Assembly: GCF_001941485.1 (NCBI RefSeq)
Contig: NZ_CP009247.1
Location: 2,108,001-2,172,000, forward strand
Length of the DNA: 64,000 nucleotides
Origin: Corynebacterium frankenforstense DSM 45800
Lineage (GTDB): Bacteria > Actinomycetota > Actinomycetes > Mycobacteriales > Mycobacteriaceae
Direction of reading: 5' to 3'
Part shown: in pieces, positions 46,388 to 54,605 of the stretch
Layout of the letters: each line of letters opens with the position of its first letter
Position numbering within the stretch: the first letter of the stretch is position 1
The notes under the pieces: model-generated
Told to the model about the DNA's origin: nothing
The model's input: the letters and a program-made list of their open reading frames with translations, nothing else
The model's database searches: none
Program-made: the position numbers and the translations under genes

Positions 46388-47506
46388 CTAGGCGCCCGGC
46401 GTCGGGTGCGGCGTGGCGGTGCGTTGCCGGTCAATTTCCGACGTCCCGTCCGTGCGCGCGGCGTCGTCCGTCGCCGTGGGCTGCGGTGCGGCGCCGCGGG
46501 GCGCGCAGACGAGCTTGTCGAGGCCGCGGGCCAGCTCGTCGAGGACCTCCTGGCCCTGGGCGTAGTCGCCGCCGTCGGTGGCCACCGCCAGGCCGCGCAC
46601 TCCGCAGTCGGTGTCCACGAAGCCGAACTGGCGGACCTCGTAGGCGCCGGTCTGGTCGTTCGGGCCCCAGCCGCCCTTGAAGTGGGCGCCGTCGATGCGG
46701 CCGAGGCCGTAGGCCTGGTCGGGGCTGATCTGCCCCATCGCCTCGACGACGCGCTCGGCGCCGGCCATCTCCGGCAGGCTCAGCGCGAAGCGGGCCTGCG
46801 CGGCCACGGCCCAGTCGGTCTGGCCCCAGGCCGAGAACCCGGAGCGCAGCACGTCGGTCTCGACGTCGGTCAGTTCGTCGCCGCCGTCGGCGAGCACCGC
46901 GTCCGTCGCCTGGCTGGCGGTGCTGGTGTCGCCGAGGCTGAGCCAGAGGCTGTTGGCGGCGTCGTTGTCGGAGACGGTGATCGCCTGCTCGACGAGCTGG
47001 TCGATCCACGTGTCGCCGGTGGCGCCGCTGCCCGCGTCGGTGTCCGTGTCGGGTCGAGAGCCTGCGCCGGCTGCACCACCGGCGCCGTCCGCTGAGGCGT
47101 CCTCCGCCGCGACGGCGCCATCCGCGCCGTCTGCGGCACCTGCGCCGGTGGCGACGCGCTCGGCGGCGACCGCGATGGGAACCTTGATCGTCGACCAGGC
47201 CGAGGCGGACTCGATCTCGCCGCCGGTGTGCACGCCGAGGGGGTCGGCGACGGCCACGCCGACGGGCTGGCCGAACTTCTCCGAGACCTCGTCGGCGAGC
47301 TTCTCGAGGGCCTCCTCCGAGACCCCGGGGTTGCCGGGGTCCACGGGTTCGGGGTCCCCGGTCGGGGTGGGCTGCGCGGTCGTCGTCGCGGAGGAGCTGG
47401 TGTCCTCGGGCTGGTCAATCGTGCAGGCGGTCAGCGAGGCCGCCAGCAGCGCGGCGGCCGCCACCGCGGCGTGGGCCCGGACCAGACGGTCAGGAGATGT
47501 AGACAT
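46388..47506 (-). CDS. SxxK serine hydrolase (beta-lactamase-like) lipoprotein
   Basis: A 372-aa exported lipoprotein (lipobox SLTA-C28). The fold is that of penicillin-recognising enzymes: Ser105-x-x-Lys108 (SAWSTIKVP), SDN at 179-181 (VSDNDAANSLW) and a KGGWG segment as third motif (HFKGGWGPND). Between the first two motifs lies a 44-residue Ala/Gly/Asp low-complexity insertion (about 121-164). The C-terminal tail is Thr/Pro-rich and contains the dispersed motif (46434-46448). Its start overlaps the upstream gene by 17 bp. It probably acts on peptidoglycan rather than as a true beta-lactamase; that is uncertain. Confidence 0.8.
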   Translation of the reverse strand: MSTSPDRLVRAHAAVAAAALLAASLTACTIDQPEDTSSSATTTAQPTPTGDPEPVDPGNPGVSEEALEKLADEVSEKFGQPVGVAVADPLGVHTGGEIESASAWSTIKVPIAVAAERVATGAGAADGADGAVAAEDASADGAGGAAGAGSRPDTDTDAGSGATGDTWIDQLVEQAITVSDNDAANSLWLSLGDTSTASQATDAVLADGGDELTDVETDVLRSGFSAWGQTDWAVAAQARFALSLPEMAGAERVVEAMGQISPDQAYGLGRIDGAHFKGGWGPNDQTGAYEVRQFGFVDTDCGVRGLAVATDGGDYAQGQEVLDELARGLDKLVCAPRGAAPQPTATDDAARTDGTSEIDRQRTATPHPTPGA

Positions 47507-48437
47507 TCGCGTTGTTACCGCCTGTGCAGTGCACGTAGGAGCCGTTGTCTTTGCAGTTCATGGTGTAGCTGCGGCCGGTCACCGAGCTGCGGACGTCGAT
47601 CGTCTGGTCGGTGCGGCCGTTGTCCAGGTAAGCATCCACGAATGCGTCGCGCACGGCAAGTGCGAACGGCTCGCTGGTCGGCCCGGCGGCGTAGACGTTG
47701 TTGAAGTCGCCGCTCGGCTCGTTGTTCTTGGCGGCCTCGTTGACGGCCCAGGCGTCCGAGGGCACGGAGGCGTCGGTGGGCCGACCGGCCTCCTCGGAGG
47801 AGGACGAGGAGGACGAGGCGGCGGTCGACGGCGCGCTCGCGGACTCGCTGTTCTCCTGCGAGGTCAGCGTGTTGGCGGCGGCGTCGGTCTCGGGGTCGTC
47901 GCCGTCCGAGGAGAAGACGAACAGCCACAGCACCAGCGCGACGACGGCGACGAGCAGCACGCCGGCGACGCTGCACAGCACCACGAAGGTGCGGTCCCGG
48001 CCCTTGCCGCTTCCGGCTCCGGTCGCGTCGCCCCCGGAGGCCCAGACGTCGCTGTAGCCCTGGTCGTAGCCCTGCGGGTAGCTGTCCGGACCGAATCCCT
48101 GGGCGTCGGGGTAGGCCTGCCCCGGGCCGAAACCCTGCCCCTGGGCCTGCGGGTAGCCGTCCGGACCAAATCCCTGGCCGAAGCCCTGGCCCTGGGCATA
48201 GCCGCCCTGGCCGAAGCCCGGCCCCTGCTGCGGGGCCTGCCAGCCGTCGGGCATGCCGGGCTCGGTCTCGCCGGGGAAGTACTGGCGCGGCGCGTTGCGC
48301 CCGGCCTCACCGCCCTGGCCGCCGGCCTGGTCCGCACCCGGCGCATCGGGCCGGATGCGGCGCGTCTCGGAGTCGCTGCCCCACTGGTCGGCCCAGTCGC
48401 GGTCGTTCTGCGGGTCCGGCGTGCCGTTCGGGCTCAT
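47490..48437 (-). CDS. Single-pass membrane protein with Gly/Gln repeats
   Basis: A 315-aa protein. The N-terminal ~145 residues are cytoplasmic low complexity with irregular GQGFGPDGYPQ-type repeats. One helix follows (TFVVLCSVAGVLLVAVVALVLWLFVF), then a Ser-rich spacer and an extracellular domain (AFALAVRDAFVDAYLDN region, SYTMNCKDNGSYVHCTGGNNANVYIS) with two cysteines likely disulfide-bonded. I do not recognise the family. The architecture parallels the partial gene at 63479. It overlaps the following SxxK lipoprotein gene by 17 bp. AAAGGA precedes the ATG. Confidence 0.7.
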   Translation of the reverse strand: MSPNGTPDPQNDRDWADQWGSDSETRRIRPDAPGADQAGGQGGEAGRNAPRQYFPGETEPGMPDGWQAPQQGPGFGQGGYAQGQGFGQGFGPDGYPQAQGQGFGPGQAYPDAQGFGPDSYPQGYDQGYSDVWASGGDATGAGSGKGRDRTFVVLCSVAGVLLVAVVALVLWLFVFSSDGDDPETDAAANTLTSQENSESASAPSTAASSSSSSSEEAGRPTDASVPSDAWAVNEAAKNNEPSGDFNNVYAAGPTSEPFALAVRDAFVDAYLDNGRTDQTIDVRSSVTGRSYTMNCKDNGSYVHCTGGNNANVYIS

Positions 48438-48523
48438 GATCGTCCTTTCTCACCGCACAATGAGGTGGTCCGCGTTGACCTTACCCTGCGAAGTTACCCC
48501 GGACTCCCTGAGATGGACAGACG

Positions 48524-48557
48524 AAAAACGCCCGGCGGGGAGCACTCCCCACCGGGC
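48524..48557 (-). terminator. Terminator after the DUF3618 gene
   Basis: Read on minus: GCCCGGTGGGGAG, TGC, CTCCCCGCCGGGC then GTTTTT. A textbook intrinsic terminator 28 nt after the DUF3618 stop. Confidence 0.9.
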
Positions 48558-48585
48558 ACGGGCGCCGCGCGGCGCCGCGACCGGG

Positions 48586-48867
48586 TCAGCGGTCGGCGAG
48601 CAGCTTGCGCAGCTCCTTGAGGTCGTTGCGGTTGCGGCGCGAGCGCGCCACCGCGAAGACGACCACACCGGTGACGGCCACGCCGATGCCGGCGAGGATC
48701 TTCTGCACCTTCGGGTCCTTCAGCCAGTCGGTGACCTGGGTCTTCGCGTCCTCGGCCAGGTTCTTCGGCTTGCTGCGGTCGGCGAGCTGATCCAGCGTGC
48801 CGGCCAGCTGCCTGCGGGTGCGCTCGATGTCGCGCTGGATGTCATCGATGTCTCGTGCCACGGTCAT
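48586..48867 (-). CDS. DUF3618 small membrane protein
   Basis: A 93-aa protein. ARDIDDIQRDIERTRRQLAGTLDQLADRSKPKNLA is the amphipathic DUF3618 motif, repeated in many actinobacterial membrane proteins. One membrane helix follows (ILAGIGVAVTGVVVFAVAR) with a basic C-terminus. The role is unknown; such proteins are thought to associate with the inner membrane. A monocistronic gene with its own terminator. Confidence 0.85.
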   Translation of the reverse strand: MTVARDIDDIQRDIERTRRQLAGTLDQLADRSKPKNLAEDAKTQVTDWLKDPKVQKILAGIGVAVTGVVVFAVARSRRNRNDLKELRKLLADR

Positions 48868-49013
48868 CTCCCAATCAACTCTGTCTGCTTCCGCTTTCCG
48901 GGGCCGCCCAAGGCCCCTACCCCGGAAAGCGGGTATCCGGGTAATGAGTCTGCCACACCTTTGCGTGCCGTGTCAGCGTCGCCCCGGTGCGGCGTGCGTC
49001 GGCCGCGCGTCGG

Positions 49014-49757
49014 TCAGTCCAGCTGCTCGTCGATCTGCGGCAGGAAGGCGTCGGGCTCCTCGACGTTCTCGGCCTCCTTGCCGTTGACGATCACGGTGGG
49101 CACGACCTTCAGGCCCGCGTTCGTGGCGGCCTCGGAGTCGAACTGCACGTTGGCGGCGAGGTCCTCGCCGGAGATCGCCTCGCGGAAGGTGTCGATTTCC
49201 GGCACGCCGGCGGCCTCGGCCCATTCGACCAGCTGGTCGTCGTCGACGCCGCGGGTCTCGCCGTTGAGCGTGGCCGGGTAGAGCTGGTCGATGTACTCGA
49301 AGTAGCGGCCCTGGTCGGCGGCGGCGCGCGAGGCCGCCGACATCTTCACCGAGTCCTCGCCGAGCACACCGAGGTCGTGGACCTCGAGGTAGACCTCGCC
49401 GTCGTCGATGTAGTCCGACTGCAGCTTCGGCAGCACGTTCTCGTGGAAGTTCGAGCAGTGCGGGCAGGACGGGTCGGTGAACAGCAGCACCTTCACCGGC
49501 GCCTCCGGGTCCCCGAGGGCCCGCGGGTCGTCGGCGCTGTCGCGCGCGAGCGCCACCAGCGGCGACTCGTCGCTCTCGGCGTCGGCCGAATCCGAGGCCG
49601 AGGTGTCCTCCCTGCCGGACGACGACGCCGTCAGCGAGGCGCCGGCCTCCGCCGAGCCGGAGGTATCACCCTCGTCGCCGGCGCAGCCGGCGAGCGTCAG
49701 CGCGCCCACGGCGAGCAGGGCGGCGAGGGAACGGACGGGACGTCGGAAAGCGTTCAT
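49014..49757 (-). CDS. DsbA-family thioredoxin-fold lipoprotein
   Basis: A 247-aa exported protein with lipobox LTLAG-C, a Ser/Asp/Glu linker to about residue 80, then a DsbA-like domain. The redox motif is CPHC (LLFTDPSCPHCSNFHE) and a cis-Pro loop KVVPTVIVNGK is present, so it can form or isomerise disulfides in envelope proteins. A TACACT box ends 8 nt before the ATG and there is no good Shine-Dalgarno, so the mRNA is near-leaderless. The signal peptide is partly encoded by the dispersed motif (49736-49750). Divergent from bcp. Confidence 0.87.
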   Translation of the reverse strand: MNAFRRPVRSLAALLAVGALTLAGCAGDEGDTSGSAEAGASLTASSSGREDTSASDSADAESDESPLVALARDSADDPRALGDPEAPVKVLLFTDPSCPHCSNFHENVLPKLQSDYIDDGEVYLEVHDLGVLGEDSVKMSAASRAAADQGRYFEYIDQLYPATLNGETRGVDDDQLVEWAEAAGVPEIDTFREAISGEDLAANVQFDSEAATNAGLKVVPTVIVNGKEAENVEEPDAFLPQIDEQLD

Positions 49758-49817
49758 ATCCACGAAGTGTACGTAACTCCCGCGGACGCGCCCACGGCCG
49801 CGGGTAGAGTGGCGCCC

Positions 49818-50312
49818 ATGACCGAGACGAAGAAACTCCAGCCCGGCGACACCGCCCCCGCCTTCACCCTCACCGACGACCACGGCGACGAGGTCTCGCT
49901 GTCGGACTTCGCCGGCCGCCGCGTCATCGTCTACTTCTACCCGCGCGCCAACACCCCCGGCTGCACGAAGGAGGCCTGCGACTTCCGCGACAGCCTCACC
50001 CAGCTCAACGACGCCGGCATCGACGTCGTGGGCGTCTCGCCGGACAAGCAGGACAAGCTCGCCGCCTTCCGCGAGGACCACGGGCTGACCTTCCCGCTGC
50101 TCTCCGACCCCGACAAGGAGGTCATGACCGCCTACGGCGCCTTCGGCGAGAAGAAGAACTACGGCAAGGTCGTCCAGGGTGTCATCCGCTCGACCTTCCT
50201 CGTCGAGCCGGACGGCACCATCGGCGCCGCGAAGTACAACGTCAAGGCCACCGGGCACGTCGCCCGCTTCATCCGTGACCTCGACGGCCTCGACGCCGCG
50301 GACAACTCCTAG
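49818..50312 (+). CDS. bcp: Thioredoxin-dependent peroxiredoxin Bcp/PrxQ
   Basis: A 164-aa cytosolic peroxidase. Peroxidatic Cys49 and resolving Cys54 (NTPGCTKEACDFRD) mark the PrxQ class; GVSPDKQDKLAAF and LSDPDKEVMTAYGAFGEKKNYGK are typical. TAGAGT ends 7 nt before the ATG, with no Shine-Dalgarno: leaderless. A TetR gene follows 13 nt downstream. Confidence 0.93.
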   Translation: MTETKKLQPGDTAPAFTLTDDHGDEVSLSDFAGRRVIVYFYPRANTPGCTKEACDFRDSLTQLNDAGIDVVGVSPDKQDKLAAFREDHGLTFPLLSDPDKEVMTAYGAFGEKKNYGKVVQGVIRSTFLVEPDGTIGAAKYNVKATGHVARFIRDLDGLDAADNS

Positions 50313-50325
50313 GGAGACCCGGACG

Positions 50326-50976
50326 GTGAGCACGGCGAACGCCCCGGCGGGCGAGGAGATCCTGCGTCCGCGTCGGCGTCCCGCCCAGGCGCGCAGCCGG
50401 GAGCGGTTCTCCCGGATCCTCACCGCCGCGCGCGGCGTGCTCGTCGAGTCCGGTTTCGAGTCCTTCACCTTCGACGAGGTCGCCAAGCGCGCCGACGTGC
50501 CGATCGGCACGATCTACCAGTTCTTCGCCAACAAGTACGCGATGGTCTGCGAGCTCGACCGCGAGGACACCAACGCCACGGTCGCCGCGCTGCGGTCCTT
50601 CTCCGAGCAGGTGCCCACCCCGCAGTGGCCGGTGGTGCTCGAGGACTTCATCGACCACCTCGCCGAGCTGTGGGTGCGCGACCCCTCGCGCCGCGCGGTC
50701 TGGCACGCGGTGCAGTCGACGCCGGCGACGCGTGCGACGGCCGCGGACACCGAGCGCGAGATGCTCGACCTGATCGCCGGGGTGCTCGGCCCGCTGGCCC
50801 ACGGGGTGCCGCGTGCCGAGCGCCGCAAACTCGCCGGCGTGCTCGTGCACACGGTGGTCTCGCTGCTCAACTACGCCGTGGGCGCGCCCGAGCGCACCGA
50901 CGCAGACGTCGACGCCGTGGTCGCCGAGACCAAGCGCATGCTCGTGGCGTACCTGTTCACCGTCGCCGGCGCTTAG
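50326..50976 (+). CDS. TetR-family transcriptional regulator
   Basis: A 216-aa regulator starting at GTG 50326, with AGGGAGA upstream. A basic N-terminus (RPRRRPAQARSRERFSRIL) leads to the helix-turn-helix FTFDEVAKRADVPIGTIYQFFANKYAM. The C-terminal helical domain contains WPVVLEDFIDHLAELW and PRAERRKLAGVLVHTVVSLLNYAV. It is cotranscribed with bcp, which may be its target along with others; the ligand is unknown. Confidence 0.87.
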   Translation: MSTANAPAGEEILRPRRRPAQARSRERFSRILTAARGVLVESGFESFTFDEVAKRADVPIGTIYQFFANKYAMVCELDREDTNATVAALRSFSEQVPTPQWPVVLEDFIDHLAELWVRDPSRRAVWHAVQSTPATRATAADTEREMLDLIAGVLGPLAHGVPRAERRKLAGVLVHTVVSLLNYAVGAPERTDADVDAVVAETKRMLVAYLFTVAGA

Positions 50977-50983
50977 GCGTCCA

Positions 50984-50998
50984 ATTGCCGACGTCCCG
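50984..50998 (+). repeat. Dispersed 15-bp motif, representative copy
   Basis: ATTGCCGACGTCCCG. Consensus of all copies is MTTKMCGACGYCSCG. Other plus copies start at 2863, 9384, 19298, 21795, 23634, 34510, 46434, 54313 and 59571. Minus copies start at 7223, 16844, 20236, 21848, 23726, 36170, 43617, 45647, 49736, 51137, 56448, 62400 and 63832. About fifteen lie between genes; the rest are at gene ends or in linkers. Function unknown. Confidence 0.75.
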
Positions 50999-51016
50999 TC
51001 GGTCGCCCGTGCGCGC

Positions 51017-51700
51017 TCAGCGCGCGTCCGCGCTCGCCCATGCGGCGACGAGTTCGGCGGCCGCGGCGCGGGCGTCGTCGGCGGCGCAGATCGCCGAGAC
51101 CACGGCGACGCCGCAGGCACCCGCGGCGCGCAGGGGCGCGACGTCGGCAATTTTCACCCCGCCGATGGCCACGCACGGCAACGGCGCGGCGGCGGCGAAG
51201 TCGGCGAAACCGGCCACCCCGAACGCCTCGGGGGCGTCGGCCTTGGTGGCCGTGGGGTGGACGGCGCCGACGCCCAGGTAGTCGACGGTGCCGGCGGGCA
51301 GCTCGGCCAGCGCCTCGAGGTGCTCGGGGCGGTCGGCGGTCAGCCCCACGACGGCGTCGGGGCCCAGGGCGGCGCGGGCGACGGCCACGGAGGTGTCCGA
51401 CTGGCCGAGGTGCACCCCGTCGACGGCGAGGTGCTCGCGGCGCGCGGCGACGACGGCGTCGAGGCGGTCGTCGACGACGAGCACGGCGCGCCCGGCGGTG
51501 ACCGGGGCGAGCTCGCGCAGGCAGGCGAGGATCTCTTCGTCGGTGGCGTCCTTGTCGCGCAGCTGGACGGTGGTCACCCCGGCGTCGACGGCCTGGCGCA
51601 CGGTCTCGACGACGCCGCGGGCGCCGCACTGGGCGCGGTCGGTGACGAGGTAGATGCCGCGGGCCGCTGCGGCACGGTTGACTTCGCGTTCGTCGCTCAT
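51017..51700 (-). CDS. thiE: Thiamine-phosphate synthase
   Basis: A 227-aa TIM-barrel enzyme joining HMP-pyrophosphate and thiazole phosphate to thiamine phosphate. Signature pieces: [66 protein letters not shown] and CVAIGGV. Its ATG overlaps the thiM stop (ATGA). A dispersed 15-bp motif lies inside the coding sequence (51137-51151, encoding KIADVAP), one of few copies in a conserved enzyme. Confidence 0.93.
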   Translation of the reverse strand: MSDEREVNRAAAARGIYLVTDRAQCGARGVVETVRQAVDAGVTTVQLRDKDATDEEILACLRELAPVTAGRAVLVVDDRLDAVVAARREHLAVDGVHLGQSDTSVAVARAALGPDAVVGLTADRPEHLEALAELPAGTVDYLGVGAVHPTATKADAPEAFGVAGFADFAAAAPLPCVAIGGVKIADVAPLRAAGACGVAVVSAICAADDARAAAAELVAAWASADAR

Positions 51701-52542
51701 TCGGCGGGCTCCAGGACCTCGACGCGGGCGCCGGCGGCGACGTCGTCCTGCCGCAGGTTGTGCAGGGCGTCGAGAAGCGCGACGGCGAAGCTGCCCGGGC
51801 CGTCGGCCTCCTCGGCGGCGCGCTCGGCGGCCAGGCCGTAGGCGACGTGGGCGGCGGTGACGGCGGTGAGCACGGAGTGGCCGCCGCGGCCGGCGACAAA
51901 GGCGGTGACCAGGGCGCCGAGGGCGCAGCCGGCGCCGGTGACCAGGGTCAGCAGGGCGTCGCCGCCGCTGACCAGCACGGTCGTCTCGCCGTCGGTGATC
52001 AGGTCGCGCTCGCCGGAGACGGCGACGACGGCGCCGGTGCGCCGGGCCAGCTCCTCGGCGCCCGCGCGGGCCGCCTCGGGGGTGTCGGTGGACTCCACGC
52101 CGCGCCCGCCGGCGCCCGTGCCCGCGAGCACGAGGATCTCGGAGGCGTTGCCGCGCACGGCCGCCGGGTGCTTCTCGACGAGCTCGGCGGCCAGCTCGGT
52201 GCGCACCTGCAGCGCGCCGACGGCGACGGGGTCGAGGACCCAGGGGGTGCCGGCCTCGCCGGCGGCGGCGACGGCCTCGCGGGCGGCGGTGCGCTGCTCC
52301 GGGGTCGGCGTGCCCAGGTTGACCAGCACGCCGCCGGCCACGCGGGCGAAGTCGCCGGCCTCGCCGACGATGTCCACCATCGCCGGGGCGGCGCCGGCGG
52401 CGAGCAGCGCGTTGGCGGTGAAGTTGGTGACCACGGTGTTGGTGATGCACTGGACGAGGGGGCCGTTGGCGCGGACCTCGGCGAAGGTGGCGGCCAGCTC
52501 CTCGGCGTCGAGGCCGGGGGCGATGTCGGAGGTGTCGGTCAT
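51697..52542 (-). CDS. thiM: Hydroxyethylthiazole kinase
   Basis: A 281-aa ribokinase-like salvage kinase phosphorylating 4-methyl-5-hydroxyethylthiazole, feeding Thi[29 protein letters not shown] is the substrate-binding start, [10 protein letters not shown] and [12 protein letters not shown] follow, and [14 protein letters not shown] carries the anion-hole/catalytic Cys motif. It is cotranscribed with thiE. I looked for a TPP riboswitch in the 67 bp between acpS and thiM and found none. Confidence 0.92.
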   Translation of the reverse strand: MTDTSDIAPGLDAEELAATFAEVRANGPLVQCITNTVVTNFTANALLAAGAAPAMVDIVGEAGDFARVAGGVLVNLGTPTPEQRTAAREAVAAAGEAGTPWVLDPVAVGALQVRTELAAELVEKHPAAVRGNASEILVLAGTGAGGRGVESTDTPEAARAGAEELARRTGAVVAVSGERDLITDGETTVLVSGGDALLTLVTGAGCALGALVTAFVAGRGGHSVLTAVTAAHVAYGLAAERAAEEADGPGSFAVALLDALHNLRQDDVAAGARVEVLEPAE

Positions 52543-52609
52543 GGCTGCCAAGGGTACCCCGCAGGGTTGGCGGTTCCCGGCCGTGGAGCAGGCGCCGGTC
52601 CGGCACCGG

Positions 52610-53011
52610 TCACGCGTGCAGCAGGCACTGGGCGACGGCGTAGTCACCGTCGTGGCTGATGCTCAGCTCGGCGCGCCACCCGTCGGGGAGGCTCGCGGCG
52701 GCCGCCTCGGCGACGGCGCCGTGGAGGCGGTAGGCGGGGCGGTGCCAGGCGTCGGCGACGGTCTCGACCTCGGCGAAGTCGACCTCGTCGGCGGCGATGG
52801 CGGGCGGGTGGGCGAAGAGGGCCTGCGACCAGGCCTTGATGAAGGCCTCCTTGGCGGCCCAGCGGCCGGCCAGGTGGGCGTCGCGGTCGACGTGGCCGGC
52901 GGCGCGGCGCTGCTCGGCGGCGGTGAAGACGCGCCCGAACCGGCTGCCGGGGACCGCCAGCTGGGCGGCGAAGGCGGGCACGTGCACCAGGTCGGTGCCG
53001 ATGGTCAACAT
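52610..53011 (-). CDS. acpS: Holo-ACP synthase
   Basis: A 133-aa phosphopantetheinyl transferase that activates acyl-carrier protein (and FAS-I in corynebacteria). TIGTDLVHV holds the Mg-binding Asp, and [12 protein letters not shown] the catalytic Glu-Lys; [13 protein letters not shown] ends the fold. The start is unusual: ATG 53011 has no Shine-Dalgarno and lies only 16 nt downstream of the CCA end of tRNA-Leu on the same strand. The mRNA 5' end is therefore probably made by tRNA 3' processing. Confidence 0.9.
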   Translation of the reverse strand: MLTIGTDLVHVPAFAAQLAVPGSRFGRVFTAAEQRRAAGHVDRDAHLAGRWAAKEAFIKAWSQALFAHPPAIAADEVDFAEVETVADAWHRPAYRLHGAVAEAAAASLPDGWRAELSISHDGDYAVAQCLLHA

Positions 53012-53027
53012 GTTGCCATTGTTGCAC

Positions 53028-53111
53028 TGGTGCGCCCGGGGAGACTCGAACTCCCACGTCAAAGACACTGGAACCTAAATCCAGCGCGTCTGCCAGTTCC
53101 GCCACGGGCGC
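53028..53111 (-). tRNA. tRNA-Leu (anticodon TAG)
   Basis: Acceptor GCGCCCG/CGGGCGC, anticodon stem CTGGA/TCCAG with loop TTTAGGT (TAG), a long class-II variable arm (TGTCTTTGACGT region) and T-arm GGGAGTTCGAGTCTCCC. CCA is encoded. It lies 16 nt upstream of acpS. Confidence 0.95.
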
Positions 53112-53258
53112 GCAGGCGTCCATCATAACGGGGCCCGCGCACGGTGGACCGCGCTGCCCGGCGGGCGGGTTTCCCGGCCACCGGGCGGCGGAAGCAGGGG
53201 CCCGGCGACACTGGCGGCGCTTTCCGCCTTTTGATGCATCCGGGTATCCTGGACAGTC

Positions 53259-53807
53259 ATGAGTGGCGAGAGGAAGAGACGGCAGCACGTGCGGGTCCGC
53301 TTCACGCACGTCGTCTTCCTCGCGATCGCCGTGGTGTGCACCATCGCGCTGGCCTGGTGGCAGTGGACCCGCTTCCAGTCCGGCTCGGGCACGTTCCAGA
53401 ACCTCGGCTACGCGTTCCAGTGGCCGATGTTCGGCGCCTTCTTCGTCTACGCCTACCGCAAGTTCCTGCAGTACGAGAACGAGAAGATCGACGCGGACAA
53501 CGCGGCCCTCGACGCCGCGGAGCGCGGGGACGCCGACGGCACCGGTGGCGACGCCGCGGACGCGGACCCGGACGGCACGGACGGCGCCCCGACGGGCAGC
53601 TCGGACCCGGAAATGGACCGCCTCTACGCCGCGGACGCCGCCGAGTTCGACGACACCGCCTCCGAGGAGGTCGCGCAGTTCCTGCCCGAGCGCCCGAACC
53701 TGGACGTCGAGGACTTCAACCGGCTCAACCGGCGGCGCCGCGGCGGCGAGGACCTCTCGGGGCTCGCCGACCTCGCCGGCGACCCGGACCGGCGCGCCCG
53801 CGACTGA
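53259..53807 (+). CDS. Membrane protein, Rv1343c/LprD-position homologue
   Basis: A 182-aa protein with a basic N-terminus (SGERKRRQHVRVR), one or two helices (FTHVVFLAIAVVCTIALAWWQW; NLGYAFQWPMFGAFFVYAYRKF) and an acidic, disordered cytoplasmic tail of ~100 residues. It ends PERPNLDVEDFNRLNRRRRGGED. The RFQSGSGTFQNLGYAFQWPMFGAF core is widely conserved in mycolate-containing actinobacteria next to the DUF3817 gene. Function not known to me. Read as an operon with the DUF3817 gene 125 nt downstream. Confidence 0.75.
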   Translation: MSGERKRRQHVRVRFTHVVFLAIAVVCTIALAWWQWTRFQSGSGTFQNLGYAFQWPMFGAFFVYAYRKFLQYENEKIDADNAALDAAERGDADGTGGDAADADPDGTDGAPTGSSDPEMDRLYAADAAEFDDTASEEVAQFLPERPNLDVEDFNRLNRRRRGGEDLSGLADLAGDPDRRARD

Positions 53808-53932
53808 CGCTGGGGCCGGCGCCGGGAACCGACGCGCGACCGGATTCGACCACTCATGGGCGGGGCGGCAGCGCTCCGCGCCACCGACCGAGAGCATGAC
53901 CGAGACATCACCGAGACCAGGAGACTGACCCC

Positions 53933-54307
53933 ATGACGGCACCCGCCGAGAAGCCCCGCCCGAAGGTCCACCCGGAGCGCAAGCGCCGCGTGCGCCAGGC
54001 CCTGACCATCTTCTCCGTCGCGGCCTGGGTGACCGGCTGCATGCTGCTGCTCCTGTGCGCGCGCATGATCGCCGAATACGTGCTGCACATGGACATGCCC
54101 TCCTGGGCCACGTGGGTGGCCATCCTGCACGGCTGGGCCTACATCGCGTTCGTCATCGCGACGCTGAACCTGGGTCTGAAGGCCCGCTGGAAGCCGGCGA
54201 CGTGGGTGGTCACGGCGATCTCGGGCGTGGTGCCGCTGCTGTCCTTCTTCGTCGAGCACTGGCGCCGCCGCGAGGTCACGGAGAAGTTCCAGCTCAACGA
54301 GCGCTGA
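53933..54307 (+). CDS. DUF3817 membrane protein (Rv1342c-like)
   Basis: A 124-aa protein with three or four predicted helices: ALTIFSVAAWVTGCMLLLLCARMIAEY, TWVAILHGWAYIAFVIATLNL and WVVTAISGVVPLLSFFVEHW. The HGW motif in the second helix and a C-terminal EHW are typical of DUF3817. The order DUF3817, rdgB, rph matches Mycobacterium, except that an HNH gene is inserted here. AGGAG precedes the ATG by 10 nt. Confidence 0.82.
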   Translation: MTAPAEKPRPKVHPERKRRVRQALTIFSVAAWVTGCMLLLLCARMIAEYVLHMDMPSWATWVAILHGWAYIAFVIATLNLGLKARWKPATWVVTAISGVVPLLSFFVEHWRRREVTEKFQLNER

Positions 54308-54605
54308 CCCCGCTTTCCGACGTCCCCTCCCGCACCCCCGCGGTTCCCTCCCGGTGGGTGCGTGGGCGCGGTCGTTGCACTCCCGCGCCCCGGTCCTGTC
54401 CCACCTGGGCGTCACAGGTGCACCTGGTCATGCGCGCTGTACCAATTCCTGTGCGCGTGCTTTCTCCCGCTATCCCGGGGCCCGTACCAGAAGTCGCCGC
54501 CCCCGTGCGCCGGCCCGGAGGGCCGCCTGTGGACCGCTCCCCGCGCTCCACAGACGCCGCAACGTACTCTCGCGTGCTGTCTGCGGGCCCGTCATGCTGG
54601 GGGAC
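54308..54605. other. Intergenic region before the HNH gene
   Basis: 298 bp with no gene seen. A dispersed motif (54313-54327) directly follows the DUF3817 gene. TACTCT near 54562 is a weak candidate -10 for the HNH gene. Confidence 0.4.

Noticed and set aside
52543..52609. Possible TPP riboswitch before thiM
   Set aside because: The gap is too short and lacks the CUGAGA and ACCUGAUCUGGAUAAUGCC-type conserved cores; only a small GGGGTACCC hairpin is seen.
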